Under the pieces are notes generated by a model. It was not told the DNA's origin. It saw only the letters and a program-made list of their open reading frames with translations, and did no database searches. The position numbers were made by a program, and so were the translations under genes. DNA of 64,000 nucleotides from DASZIT01 sp963770635 (GTDB lineage: Bacteria > Actinomycetota > Acidimicrobiia > Acidimicrobiales > RAAP-2), in contig CAVYQI010000004.1 of NCBI GenBank assembly GCA_963770635.1, positions 310,001 through 374,000 on the forward strand, read 5' to 3'. Positions 32,688 to 41,207 of this stretch are shown here, piece by piece (positions within the stretch are counted from its first letter, which is position 1; the number at the start of each line of letters is the position of its first letter).

Positions 32688-33619
32688 ATGAACCGAACCC
32701 GACGGCTTACCCTGAGCCTTGCCCTCAATATCGTGTTGGTGGCCGTACAGATCGTCTACGGAGTCGCGGCCCATTCGACCGGACTGTTGGCGGACGCCGG
32801 CCACAACGTGACCGACGTGGCCGCCCTGGTCCTCTCCTTGGTGGCCGTCCGACTCGCGCTCCGTCCCCGGAGCGCCGAACACTCTTTCGGCAACCACCGG
32901 GCGACCATCCTGGCGGCGTTGGCCAATGCCGCCGCCATCGCCGCGGTCACCGTGGTCATCGTGTTCGAGAGCATTCGCCGCCTCAATCAACCCGCCCACG
33001 TTCAGGCCGGAACCGTCGTGGTGGTGGCCGCGATCGCCTTGATCGTGAACGGGTTGGCGGCGATCCGCTCCGCGACGGAACCAACGACCTCAACATGCGT
33101 TCGGCCCTCCTGCACATGTTCGGCGACGCGCTGGCGTCCCTGGCTGTGCTGATCTCGGCCGCACTGCTGATGGCCTACCCCTCGGCCACCTGGCTCGACC
33201 CGGCCGCCGCGCTGGTGGTGGCCGCCATCATCGTGTACGAGGCCGCCATTGTCTTCCGGAGCAGCGTGTCGGTCCTGCTCGAGTCGACCCCCGCCGACGT
33301 GGACCTCGACGAACTCACCGCGGCGATGAGAGTGGTCGACGGGGTCGACGAGGTCCACGACCTCCACGTCTGGAGCCTGTCGAGTGAGATGCGGGTGCTC
33401 TCCGCCCATCTGGTGCTCACCGGGCATCCGACCCTCGAACAGGCCCAGTTGGTCGGTGACCAGGTGAAACGCACGGTCAGCCGATCATTCTCCATCTCCC
33501 ACAGCACCCTCGAGCTGGAGTGCGAGCGGTGCCAGGACACCGCCGACGACCCGTGCCCGATGGACGCCCCCGATTCGATGATCGCCGGCCCCGCCCCGGT
33601 CGCCGCCCATCCTCGCTGA
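32688..33619 (+). CDS. CDF family cation efflux protein, frameshifted near 33069
   Basis: Two frames together encode one cation diffusion facilitator of about 310 residues that exports Zn2+/Co2+-type ions by proton exchange. The first frame starts at ATG 32688 and holds spans I-IV with the metal-site motif HSTGLLADAGHNVTD and ends at IVNGLAAIR. The second carries NDLNMRSALLHMFGDALASLAV, with the second HxxxD site (HMFGD), and the cytoplasmic domain (VHDLHVWSLSSEMRVLSAH). The span is 932 bases, one short of a whole number of codons, fitting a single lost base around CGCTCCGC. The tail contains a small Cys-rich segment (CERCQDTADDPC). It is probably an assembly error. Confidence 0.82.
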
Positions 33620-33669
33620 GACCCAGGTTCGATCGCCCGGGCGGTCGATTTCCGTGCGGACAGCGACGC

Positions 33670-33716
33670 GGCCCCGAGTAACCGGGCGACCGAAATCGCC
33701 CGAGCTCCTCGGGGCC
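33670..33716. other. Nested perfect hairpin
   Basis: Outer arms GGCCCCGAG and CTCGGGGCC are perfectly complementary and enclose inner arms CGGGCGA and TCGCCCG, also perfect, around the loop CCGAAA. Linkers of 4 and 5 bases separate the two stems. There is no T tract. It sits 50 bases after the CDF gene in the convergent interval, so it may end transcription or fold as a stable RNA. Confidence 0.6.
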
Positions 33717-33913
33717 ACGCACTCGGAATGCCTGGGCTCCGCCCGCGCTGAGCCGTGTCGGACGACCCTGCAGCGGACACCGAACCGATGCGCCCTTGCG
33801 AGCATGCCGGTTCGTCCCCCGGACAACCGTGCCGGAATACCTACGGCCTCACCAACCTTGGGAAGCAGGCCTTTCGGCCCACAGCCTCGGCGCCTCGATC
33901 TGGTGTCCGAGTC

Positions 33914-34140
33914 GGACCTTGCGGACCTTCTCGTCGCCGAATCGAACGACTGGTTCGTCGGCCGGACCTTGCGATCCTTCCTCGTTCCCAATTGCTCGAT
34001 GCGGACTTCGGATCGAGCCTTTCGACTCTTTCCTCCTCACCTCGTCGAACGGCTGCCTCGCTAGTCGGACCTTGCGATCCTTCCTCGTTGGCAGCCACTG
34101 GATTCGGATTTCAGGTCGAGCCTTTCGACTCTTCCCTCGT
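33914..34140. repeat. Degenerate ~51-bp tandem repeat
   Basis: Five related cores begin at 33914, 33964, 34015, 34067 and 34118, so spacings are 50, 51, 52 and 51 bases. Three read GGACCTTGCG(A/G) followed by CCTTC and two read GAGCCTTTCGACTCTT; both match the pattern G(G/A)(A/G)CCTT(G/T)CG. Spacer sequences between cores have diverged. Uneven spacing breaks any reading frame, so this is not a coding repeat. Confidence 0.65.
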
Positions 34141-34334
34141 CCTCCTCCGGCTTCTGGTGGAGCTTCGGTTTCCCGAACTACGACACACTGCGCCGGCTGC
34201 CCACCACAATCAAGAGGCTGGAACGAAATCCTTACCTTATCCGCCGGATTATTTGCGCTTTCCCCAGGATTCGATGAGATGTCCACCGGTCATCCCCAGT
34301 TGGTGATTCCGCCCGACCGGGGCAGGAGCTCGAA

Positions 34335-35313
34335 TCAGTTCCCCACCGGTTGGCCGAAACGGTCGACGCCGCACAGCTTCCGCCACAAGCGAGAAACATG
34401 CCCGGCCGAGATCACTCCCGGGGCCACCAAGGCCGCCAGCACCGGTCGGATGGCCTGGTGACGCATATCCGTCTGGTGCTGGCTCTTGGCCACCGCCCGC
34501 CAGGTGGCCCGGCCGGGCAGCCCGACCGTCTCGAACACCCCGGGGTGGACCAACCAGTCGAACATCGTCCGGATCACAATTTGGAAGCAGGTACTTGACC
34601 GTCCACCGGTCCACCCAGGAGGCTTCCTCCCACAGCTCGGGAAGCACCATGCGAGCGTAGGCCAGGTGCCTGGCCTCCTCCTGACGGTGGTACCGGTTGA
34701 CGCTCTTGAGGAACGGGTCGGTGTCGGGGTGCTCGACCAGCTTCTTCTGGATGAGATCGGGGATCTCTTCCCCGGCCAGCACCAACACGCACAGCGCGGC
34801 CGGCCGGTGGATCACAAACCGGGTCACATGGCGGAAGATGAAGTTGGCGATACCGGTATCCGCCGGGCTCTTGGCCGTCGGCTCCAGCTGTTCGACCAGC
34901 CGGAGGAAGAGGCGGGAGTGCCGGGTCTCCTCGCCGATCTCGTGCAGCATGTACACGATGCGGGGGTCGACGATGTTGTCGGTGTGGGCGATCTGCTCGG
35001 CGAAGCCGGACATCAGGATGGCCTCAAAACGGATGCCGGCCACCACCACCGAGGCCATCTCTTCCCGCGACAGTCTCACCTTTTGCTGATCGGTCAGCCC
35101 CAGGTCGAGGTCGGCGGTCACCGATAGTTCGGTGGCGAACACCTGTCCGGGGCCGAGGGCGCCGGCGACATCGGTGTCCGGCTCGATCACTTTGCGGAGC
35201 GACGCGGTGTTGAGCCGGTCAACTCGACGGGTGATGACCTGGGCGGCGTCGCCGTCCGGCGCGATCTCGGCAATGTTGCGGTCGTCGACGGGGTGGGTTT
35301 CGGTCGTGGTCAT
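34335..35313 (-). CDS. AurF-like diiron oxygenase, frameshifted near 34580
   Basis: A ferritin-like enzyme of about 325 residues in two frames. The first (ATG 35313) has the metal motifs FEAILMSGFAEQ, LHEIGEETRHSRLFLRL and HRQEEARHLAYARMVLPELWEEASW, as in p-aminobenzoate N-oxygenase AurF. After KYLLP the frame changes and continues IRTMFDWLVHPGVFETVGLPG to the stop at 34335. Removing one A from CCAAATTG restores a single frame, and the 979-base span fits one inserted base. Such enzymes oxidise amines or act on fatty substrates with a mu-peroxo diiron centre; the substrate here is unknown. The start overlaps the TetR stop (ATGA). Confidence 0.82.
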
Positions 35314-36131
35314 GAGGTTCTCCTTCGTTTGCTGGCGAGGGGTGTCACGACACCCGGGGTTGCATCGGTATCCCGGTCGGCCGGGGTCTCGACGTTGACC
35401 GAGGTGGCCGGTGGGTCAGACCCAACCTCCGGCAACCAGGTACTGGCCGGTCCGAGTGAATCGGCGTCCGGGAGTCCGTCGTAGATGAGGCTGGTGAGAT
35501 ATTCGGCCAGCCGAGCTCGAGGCATGGTCGCTCGATCCATCCACCAGTCCCCCGCCGAGTGGACCATGCCGACGATCCCGAAGGCCCACGGCTCGGCTGG
35601 ACCCGAATCGCGGCCGACGGCCCGCAATCCCTCCCCCAGCACCATCGCTACCTGGCGGCCGGCCCGGGAAATGTACTCGTTGACCATGGTCCCGGCGTCG
35701 GCACCCTCGTTGCCGGCCCGGTGCACCAGGAACCGGTAGACGTCCTGATCTGATTCGATGAACTGGAGGTAGGCGTCGATGGTGGTGAGCACCATCTCAC
35801 GCGGGGTCACGTCGGCGTGCAGCGCCTTGTCCAGCGCCGCGCTCACCTGATCGAAGGCGTACTCGCCGATGGCGGTGACCAGCCCGGCCCGATCACCGAA
35901 ATGCCGGTAGAGGATCGGCTTGGTCACCCCTGCCGCCGCCGCCATCCGGTCCATCGATACTCGGGGCCCATCGCGTCGGATCACCTCCAGCGCCGCCTCG
36001 ATCAGCACGGTGCGACGGGCATCCCGACGGAGTTGGCGGTCGGCCGAACCGCCCGGGGCGTTCTGATCCGGAGACAGGTTGGTCGCCGGTGTCCCGGCGG
36101 CGCCCCGCCGGCGTCGTGCCGCTCTTGTCAT
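35310..36131 (-). CDS. TetR family transcriptional regulator
   Basis: A 273-residue regulator with the DNA-binding helices in ALEVIRRDGPRVSMDRMAAAAGVTKPILYRHFGDRAGLV, and a long ligand domain followed by a disordered C-terminal tail of about 50 residues. I choose the second ATG (36131): a TTGACA -35 box and a TACCAT -10 box spaced by 18 bases end 7 bases before it, a leaderless geometry; the first ATG lies inside the -10 box. Palindromic GTTAC/GTAAC motifs fill the spacer, so autoregulation is likely. It is cotranscribed with the AurF-like gene. Confidence 0.9.
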   Translation of the reverse strand: MTRAARRRRGAAGTPATNLSPDQNAPGGSADRQLRRDARRTVLIEAALEVIRRDGPRVSMDRMAAAAGVTKPILYRHFGDRAGLVTAIGEYAFDQVSAALDKALHADVTPREMVLTTIDAYLQFIESDQDVYRFLVHRAGNEGADAGTMVNEYISRAGRQVAMVLGEGLRAVGRDSGPAEPWAFGIVGMVHSAGDWWMDRATMPRARLAEYLTSLIYDGLPDADSLGPASTWLPEVGSDPPATSVNVETPADRDTDATPGVVTPLASKRRRTS

Positions 36132-36138
36132 GTTACTC

Positions 36139-36168
36139 ATGGTAACGTTACTTACCGTAACATGTCAA
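36139..36168 (-). promoter_or_regulatory. tetR promoter with operator inside the core
   Basis: On the minus strand TTGACA (36168-36163) and TACCAT (36144-36139) are separated by 18 bases that contain GTTAC-GGTAA-GTAAC and the exact palindrome GTAACGTTAC. A repressor bound there would block polymerase directly. The start codon at 36131 lies 7 bases beyond the -10 box. Confidence 0.7.
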
Positions 36169-36220
36169 CCGCATCGTCGAGGACCGGCACTCATTGCACG
36201 GCTGTCCACGCAGAAAACCG

Positions 36221-36402
36221 GGTGACATGACAGAAGCAAAGGTCACAAATGATGGCGGAAATTTCTGCACTGAATTTCTACCCGCCGCCGGAATACTAAC
36301 TCTTTCCTAGAAGGACTCACCGCTGTTCTCCCTGGTCACCTTCGCAAGGTAGCCGACTGCCTTATAGCAGCTCAGGGAATCAGGACCTTGGACCCTTAAG
36401 GT
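36221..36402 (+). promoter_or_regulatory. Structured leader candidate upstream of the secreted repeat protein
   Basis: The roughly 290 bases before the secreted protein gene are less GC-rich and hold four potential stems: GTGAC/GTCAC (36222-36246), GGCGG/CCGCC (from 36254), ACCTT-CGC-AAGGT (36338-36350) and a second ACCTT/AAGGT pair (36385-36402). I could not match it to a known riboswitch class by eye. No gene is seen in this interval. Confidence 0.35.
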
Positions 36403-36431
36403 AATTCCAGCGGGTGCCGATTAATCTCGCC

Positions 36432-38312
36432 ATGCGGGGGCATGATTTTTCAGCTTCATTGGCGGCCAGGGAAGGCCAAGTCGGAGGTGCCCATGACGGG
36501 CGGCCGCCCCTCCGCCTTCCTCGGGTCCTAGCCATCTGCGCCCTGATCCTATGCTCCACCGTGGGTGGCTTCCTCGGACTCGGTACCGGGTTCTCGACAC
36601 CGGCCGGGGCCACCCCCACCACCGCGACCGAGGCGTCGGTATCGGTGGGCAATCCGGTGCCGGCGAGCACGGGAACCAGCGGTGCGCCAACGTCGACTCC
36701 CACCGTGTCCAGCCATCTCCTCGGTCTCGGAACCGGGCTGTTGCCTCCGGCCAATCCGGTGGGGAACATCCTGTCGAATCCGAATTTGTTCTCCTCGGGC
36801 ACCTGCAGCCTCATCGGCACCCTGTTGTCGAACTGCCAGAATCCGTGTGCCGACGGGGCTACCTCCGGTGGACTCTGGCCCATCCTGGTGGAGACGCTTG
36901 GCTGCACCAACTACTCCGTCGAGGCGGTCAACAATGCCGCCGGTCAGGAGGGGGTGGGCCCGATGACGCTCCCCTCGAACTTCGACAGCCTGTCGGTACC
37001 CGAGCAGCTGTTTGTGGTCGCCGACCTCGAACGGGTCGACCGCGGGCTCCCGCCCTACCTGGGTCTGGTTCCCGCCCTCTCGGACGCCGCGCAACAGGCG
37101 GCGGTCGAGGCGGCCGATCCACAGGTTCCCGCCGGGTTTCCGGTGGCCATCGATGGGTCGGGCTATACGATGATGGGCGGCGCCTGGGCCGGTGGGTATG
37201 AGTCGGTGCTGGGGGTCGACTACGCCTGGATGTACGACGACGGGTGGGGCGGATCACCAGGGACCACGTCCAACATCGCCTGCACCAGCGCCACCGCTCC
37301 CGGTTGTTGGGGACACCGGGACGAGCTGCTCGGCAGTGACCCCGGGTTCAATCCCGGCGTCGGCCTCGCCTGTACCAACTGCGTGATGGGCACCGGCTAC
37401 GCCTCCGCCCAGACCAATCCCCCCGCCGCCGGCGGTCTCTCGTCGTCCTACACCGATCTGGTGGTGGCGCCGACGGTCCCGGTGGCGATGACCTACACCT
37501 GGAACGACGCCCTCGCCGCCGGGGCCGGAGGCGACTCCGGGCACACGACCTCGGCCCCCAACGCCAATGGCTACTGGGAAGTGGCGTCCGACGGCGGGAT
37601 CTTCAGCTTCGGCAACGCCGGCTTCTACGGGTCGACCGGTGCGATCCACCTCAATCAGCCGATCGTGGGGATGGCGTCGACGCCCGACCATCGGGGCTAC
37701 TGGCTGGTGGCGTCGGATGGAGGAATCTTCGCCTTCGGCGATGCCAAGTTCTACGGGTCGACCGGTGCCATCCACCTCAATCAACCGATCGTCGGGATGG
37801 CCCCGACTCCCGACGGCCGCGGCTACTGGCTGGTGGCGTCCGACGGCGGGATCTTCAGCTTCGGCGACGCCGGGTTCTTCGGGTCCACCGGCGGGTTCCC
37901 GCTCAACCGCCCGATCGTCAGCATGACCCCGACGCCCAATGGCCGGGGCTACTGGCTGGTGGCGTCCGACGGCGGGATCTTCACCTTCGGCAATGCCGGG
38001 TTCTTCGGGTCCACCGGCGGCGTCCCCCTCAGCGCTCCGATCGTCGGGATGGCCAAGAACCCAGATGGCGGCGGCTACTGGCTGGTGGCGTCCGACGGCG
38101 GGGTCTTCGCCTTCGGCGACTCCGGCAAGTACGGATCGCTGAGCGGCTACCCCCTCAATCGGCCCATTGTCAGCGTGACCGCGACTCCCAATGGCGGCGG
38201 CTACTGGCTGGTGGCGTCCGACGGCGGGGTCTTCAGCTTCGGCGATGCCGGGTTCATGGGATCCACCGGTGGGTTCCCGCTCAACCGGCCGATCGTCGGG
38301 CTGTCCACCTGA
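36432..38312 (+). CDS. Secreted CAP-like protein with six GYWLVASDGG repeats
   Basis: A protein of about 626 residues. After a basic N-terminus a hydrophobic segment (LPRVLAICALILCSTVGGFLGL) ends at a likely signal-peptidase site (AGA-TP). A Ser/Thr/Pro-rich linker leads to a domain with CAP/SCP-like features (LFVVADLERVDRGLPPYLG, CWGHRDELLG, with paired cysteines), then six 42-residue repeats of the form GYWLVASDGGIFSFGDAGFFGSTG, probably a beta-propeller. Such repeats are abundant in Acidimicrobiia exported proteins and may bind cell-wall glycans. ATG 36432 is used; GTG 36414 is possible, and neither has a clear ribosome site. It probably acts outside the cell. Confidence 0.8.
   Translation: MRGHDFSASLAAREGQVGGAHDGRPPLRLPRVLAICALILCSTVGGFLGLGTGFSTPAGATPTTATEASVSVGNPVPASTGTSGAPTSTPTVSSHLLGLGTGLLPPANPVGNILSNPNLFSSGTCSLIGTLLSNCQNPCADGATSGGLWPILVETLGCTNYSVEAVNNAAGQEGVGPMTLPSNFDSLSVPEQLFVVADLERVDRGLPPYLGLVPALSDAAQQAAVEAADPQVPAGFPVAIDGSGYTMMGGAWAGGYESVLGVDYAWMYDDGWGGSPGTTSNIACTSATAPGCWGHRDELLGSDPGFNPGVGLACTNCVMGTGYASAQTNPPAAGGLSSSYTDLVVAPTVPVAMTYTWNDALAAGAGGDSGHTTSAPNANGYWEVASDGGIFSFGNAGFYGSTGAIHLNQPIVGMASTPDHRGYWLVASDGGIFAFGDAKFYGSTGAIHLNQPIVGMAPTPDGRGYWLVASDGGIFSFGDAGFFGSTGGFPLNRPIVSMTPTPNGRGYWLVASDGGIFTFGNAGFFGSTGGVPLSAPIVGMAKNPDGGGYWLVASDGGVFAFGDSGKYGSLSGYPLNRPIVSVTATPNGGGYWLVASDGGVFSFGDAGFMGSTGGFPLNRPIVGLST
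37569..38310 (+). repeat. Six 126-bp coding repeats
   Basis: Repeats start at 37569, 37695, 37821, 37947, 38073 and 38199, an exact period of 126 bases (42 codons). The segment encoding GYWLVASDGG is almost identical in DNA between copies, while the second half of each unit varies. The first copy has GYWEVASDGG. The array ends the gene with a partial sixth unit. Confidence 0.92.
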
Positions 38313-38319
38313 CCGTCGG

Positions 38320-39762
38320 TCAGCCGCCCCGCAGCCGCTGGAGTTCGGCCATCACCGCCTTGCCGTTGGCCTGACCCCGGGTCGCCTTCATCACCTGCCC
38401 GATGAACACCTGGGCGAGCTTCTCCTCTCCGGCCCGGTAGCGGGCCCATTCCTCCGGATGGGCGTCGACCGCGTCGGCCACCGCCACCGACAAGGTGCTG
38501 TCGGACATCGCCTCGAAGCCCTTCATCCGGGCGATGTCGGCGGGGTCACCACCGCCGGCCGCCAGCAGCTCGGCGAGCACCGCCTTCGACTGGGTGGCGC
38601 TCAGACTCCCGGCCGCCTCCATGGCCAGCAGGGCCACGTACGACCCCGGGTCGAGCGCCCGGGCGGCATCGGCGTCGGTCGCCGCCTCGTTGGCCGTCCG
38701 GGCCAGGGCCAGCGCCGCCGGCACCCCGCCGGCGATCGCCTCGACCACCAGATCGTCCAGGCCGAGATCGACCACGGTGGCGATCTGCTCGGTGCGGGCG
38801 TCAGTCTCGGCGGCGGCTTCCTCGAGGAGCTCGGCCAACCGGGCGCGGCGCTCGGCCGGCATCAACCCGAGGGCGTCGGCCACCGCCCCTTTCCAGGCGG
38901 CGTCCGGCACCAACGGGACCAGATCGGGCTCGAGGAAGTACCGATAGTCGTAGGCGTCCTCTTTCGACCGCAGGGTCTGGGTCTTCCCGGCATCTTCGTC
39001 CCAATGCCGCGTCTGCTGGATGACCTTGTCGCCCGACTCGATGATGGCGATCTGGCGCTCGGCTTCGTAGTCGATGGCCCGGCCCACCGAGCGCACCGAG
39101 TTCAAGTTCTTGATTTCGCACCGGGTCCCGAACGGGTCGTCGTCGGAGCCGCGGACCGAGACGTTGGCATCCACCCGCATCGATCCCTCCTCCATCTTCC
39201 CGTCGGAGGCGCCGGTGGCCACCAGCACCGACCGCAGCTCGGTCACATAGGCCCGGGCCTGGGCTGAACTGCGGATGTCCGGGGCGCTGACGATCTCCAC
39301 CAGCGGCACCCCCGAACGGTTGTAGTCGACCAGTGAATGGTCGGCGCCATGGATGCGCCCGGTCGTGCCCACATGGGTGGTCTTCCCAGTGTCCTCCTCC
39401 ATGTGCGCCCGTTCGATGCCCACCCGGGACCCGTCGGGCAACTCGAGCCAGCCGTCGACGTTGATCGGCTCGTCGTACTGGCTGATCTGGTAGTCCTTCG
39501 CCTGGTCCGGGTAGAAGTAGTTCTTCCGGTGGAAGGTCGACGGCCGGATGTCGCAGTGGAGGGCGGTGCCGATGGCCATGGCCATCTCGACCGCGTTCTG
39601 GTTGAGCACCGGGAGGGAACCGGGAAGGCCGAGGCAGGTCGGGCACACATTGGTATTCGGCTCGTTCCCGAACACGTTCGGGCACCCGCAGAACAGTTTG
39701 GAGGTCGTCTTCAGCTCGCAGTGGACTTCGAGACCGATCACCATCACCCAGCCGTCGCTCAT
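38320..39762 (-). CDS. gatB: Asp-tRNA(Asn)/Glu-tRNA(Gln) amidotransferase subunit B
   Basis: A 480-residue subunit that binds tRNA and phosphorylates its glutamyl or aspartyl group before amidation. Features: VIGLEVHCELKTTSKLFC with the CGC...CPTCLGLPGSLPVLN zinc/active region, HRKNYFYPDQAKDYQISQYD, GRIHGADHSLVDYNRSGVPLVEIVSAPD, and a C-terminal YqeY-like tail domain (GKAVMAELQRL). The ATG overlaps the gatA stop (ATGA). The order gatC-gatA-gatB makes a single operon. Its presence implies that Gln-tRNA, Asn-tRNA or both are made by transamidation. Confidence 0.96.
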   Translation of the reverse strand: MSDGWVMVIGLEVHCELKTTSKLFCGCPNVFGNEPNTNVCPTCLGLPGSLPVLNQNAVEMAMAIGTALHCDIRPSTFHRKNYFYPDQAKDYQISQYDEPINVDGWLELPDGSRVGIERAHMEEDTGKTTHVGTTGRIHGADHSLVDYNRSGVPLVEIVSAPDIRSSAQARAYVTELRSVLVATGASDGKMEEGSMRVDANVSVRGSDDDPFGTRCEIKNLNSVRSVGRAIDYEAERQIAIIESGDKVIQQTRHWDEDAGKTQTLRSKEDAYDYRYFLEPDLVPLVPDAAWKGAVADALGLMPAERRARLAELLEEAAAETDARTEQIATVVDLGLDDLVVEAIAGGVPAALALARTANEAATDADAARALDPGSYVALLAMEAAGSLSATQSKAVLAELLAAGGGDPADIARMKGFEAMSDSTLSVAVADAVDAHPEEWARYRAGEEKLAQVFIGQVMKATRGQANGKAVMAELQRLRGG

Positions 39763-41207
39763 CCTCCACCTCCCTCCAGCGATGTCGCTGCCGCTTCGAT
39801 CACGGCCGAGGCCCGCAGCAGGGTGTTTTCCGCCAACGCCGGAGCCAGCAGTTGCACGCCGATCGGGAGCCCGTCATCCCCGGTTCCGAACGGGATGCTG
39901 ATGGCCGGGTGCCCGGCCAGATTGGAAGGGATGGTGCACACGTCCGAAAGGTACATCGACATCGGATCGCTCGATTTGGCGCCGAGGGAGAAGGCGGTGG
40001 AGGGTGCCGTCGGCCCGAGCAGCACGTCGCACCGGCGGTAGGCGCGGTCGAAGCCCTCGATGATCTTGGTCCGTACCCGGAGTGCCTGGTCGTAATAGGC
40101 ATCCTTGTAACCGGCCGACAGCGCATAGGTCCCGAGCATGATCCGGCGCTTGACCTCGGGACCGAAGCCGGCCGAGCGGGTGGCGGTGTTCATGGCGGTG
40201 GTGTCCTCGGCATCGACCCGTAAACCGTAACGAACCCCGTCGTAGCGAGCCAGGTTGGAGGAGGCTTCCGCCGGGGCGATGAGGTAGTAGGCGGACAGAC
40301 CCAGCCGGACCTCGGGCACGGATAGCTCCTCGACCTGCGCGCCGGCCGCCGCGCAGGCGTCGGCCGCTTGGCGGGTGCGGGCAACGACATCGGCGTCGAC
40401 CCCGTCGAGGAATTCGGTCAACACCCCGACGGTCATCCCCTGGATGCCCTCATCCAACACCGACAGCAGCCGCGGGGCGGGACGGTCGAGGGAAGTGGAG
40501 TCGGCTGGATCATGGCCGCCGATCACCTCGAAGACCAGAGCGGCGTCGGCCACGGTGGTGGCGAAGGGCCCGATCTGGTCCAGCGAGCTGGCGAACGCCA
40601 CCAACCCGTAGCGGGACACGGTCCCGTAGGTGGGCTTCATCCCGACCACGCCGCACAGGGCGGCAGGTTGCCGGATGGAGCCGCCGGTGTCGGAGCCCAG
40701 CGCCACCGGGGTGAAGCCGGCCGCCACCGCCGCCGCCGACCCCCCGGAGGAACCTCCCGGAACCCGGCTGGTGTCGTTCGGATTCCGGGTGGGCCCGAAG
40801 GCCGAGTTCTCGGTCGAGGACCCCATGGCGAACTCGTCCATGTTGGTCTTTCCCACCACCACCGCCCCGGCTTCCCGCAGCCGGGTCACCACCGTGGCGT
40901 CGTAGGGGGGTCGCCAGCCGTCGAGGATCCGAGACGAACAGGTGGTGGGCACCCCCCGGGTGCACATGTTGTCCTTCAGGGCCACCGGCACCCCGGCCAG
41001 CAGCCCCGGGTCCTCGCCGGCGGCCAGCTTTTGATCGACGGCGATGGCCGCCTCCCGGGCCGCGTCCCCGGTGACCAGGTTGAAGGCGTGGACCTCTCCG
41101 TCCCCGGCCTCGATGGCGGCCAGGTAGCCCTCCAGCACATCGAGCGCCCGGGTCTCGCCGGCCCGGACCGCAGCGGCCAGATCGAGGGCCGACCGGACTG
41201 CCGTCAA
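39759..41207 (-). CDS. gatA: Asp-tRNA(Asn)/Glu-tRNA(Gln) amidotransferase subunit A
   Basis: A 482-residue amidase-family subunit that releases ammonia from glutamine for the transamidation reaction. The Ser-cisSer-Lys triad is visible: Lys in VALKDNMCT, the cis-Ser in VPGGSSGGSAAAVAAG and the nucleophile in GSDTGGSIRQPAALCG. Length and C-terminal region (GLPIGVQLLAPALAENTLLRAS) are typical. The start is TTG, overlapping the gatC stop (TTGA), so the subunits are translated together. Confidence 0.96.
   Translation of the reverse strand: MTAVRSALDLAAAVRAGETRALDVLEGYLAAIEAGDGEVHAFNLVTGDAAREAAIAVDQKLAAGEDPGLLAGVPVALKDNMCTRGVPTTCSSRILDGWRPPYDATVVTRLREAGAVVVGKTNMDEFAMGSSTENSAFGPTRNPNDTSRVPGGSSGGSAAAVAAGFTPVALGSDTGGSIRQPAALCGVVGMKPTYGTVSRYGLVAFASSLDQIGPFATTVADAALVFEVIGGHDPADSTSLDRPAPRLLSVLDEGIQGMTVGVLTEFLDGVDADVVARTRQAADACAAAGAQVEELSVPEVRLGLSAYYLIAPAEASSNLARYDGVRYGLRVDAEDTTAMNTATRSAGFGPEVKRRIMLGTYALSAGYKDAYYDQALRVRTKIIEGFDRAYRRCDVLLGPTAPSTAFSLGAKSSDPMSMYLSDVCTIPSNLAGHPAISIPFGTGDDGLPIGVQLLAPALAENTLLRASAVIEAAATSLEGGGG

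Larger units (their letters stand above)
33620..34334. other. Gene-free interval between convergent genes
   Basis: These 715 bases lie between the ends of two convergent genes. I see no supported gene, although several open frames cross the region on both strands. It holds a long nested hairpin (33670-33716) and at least five degenerate units of a repeat with a period of about 51 bases (33914 onward), both described separately. Confidence 0.7.

Noticed and set aside
33616..33650. GGTTCGATC, a T-loop-like string that could mark a tRNA
   Set aside because: The flanking bases do not form a five-pair T stem and no acceptor or anticodon arm can be drawn.
33849..34286. Minus-strand frame with repeated RKDRKVR-type peptides
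   Set aside because: The peptide repeat is a product of the 51-bp DNA repeat; unit spacing is not a constant multiple of three, and the frame has no start signal.
37569..38310. Regular direct repeats resembling a CRISPR array
   Set aside because: The 126-base period is an exact number of codons within one long frame encoding a known repeat type; no cas genes are present.
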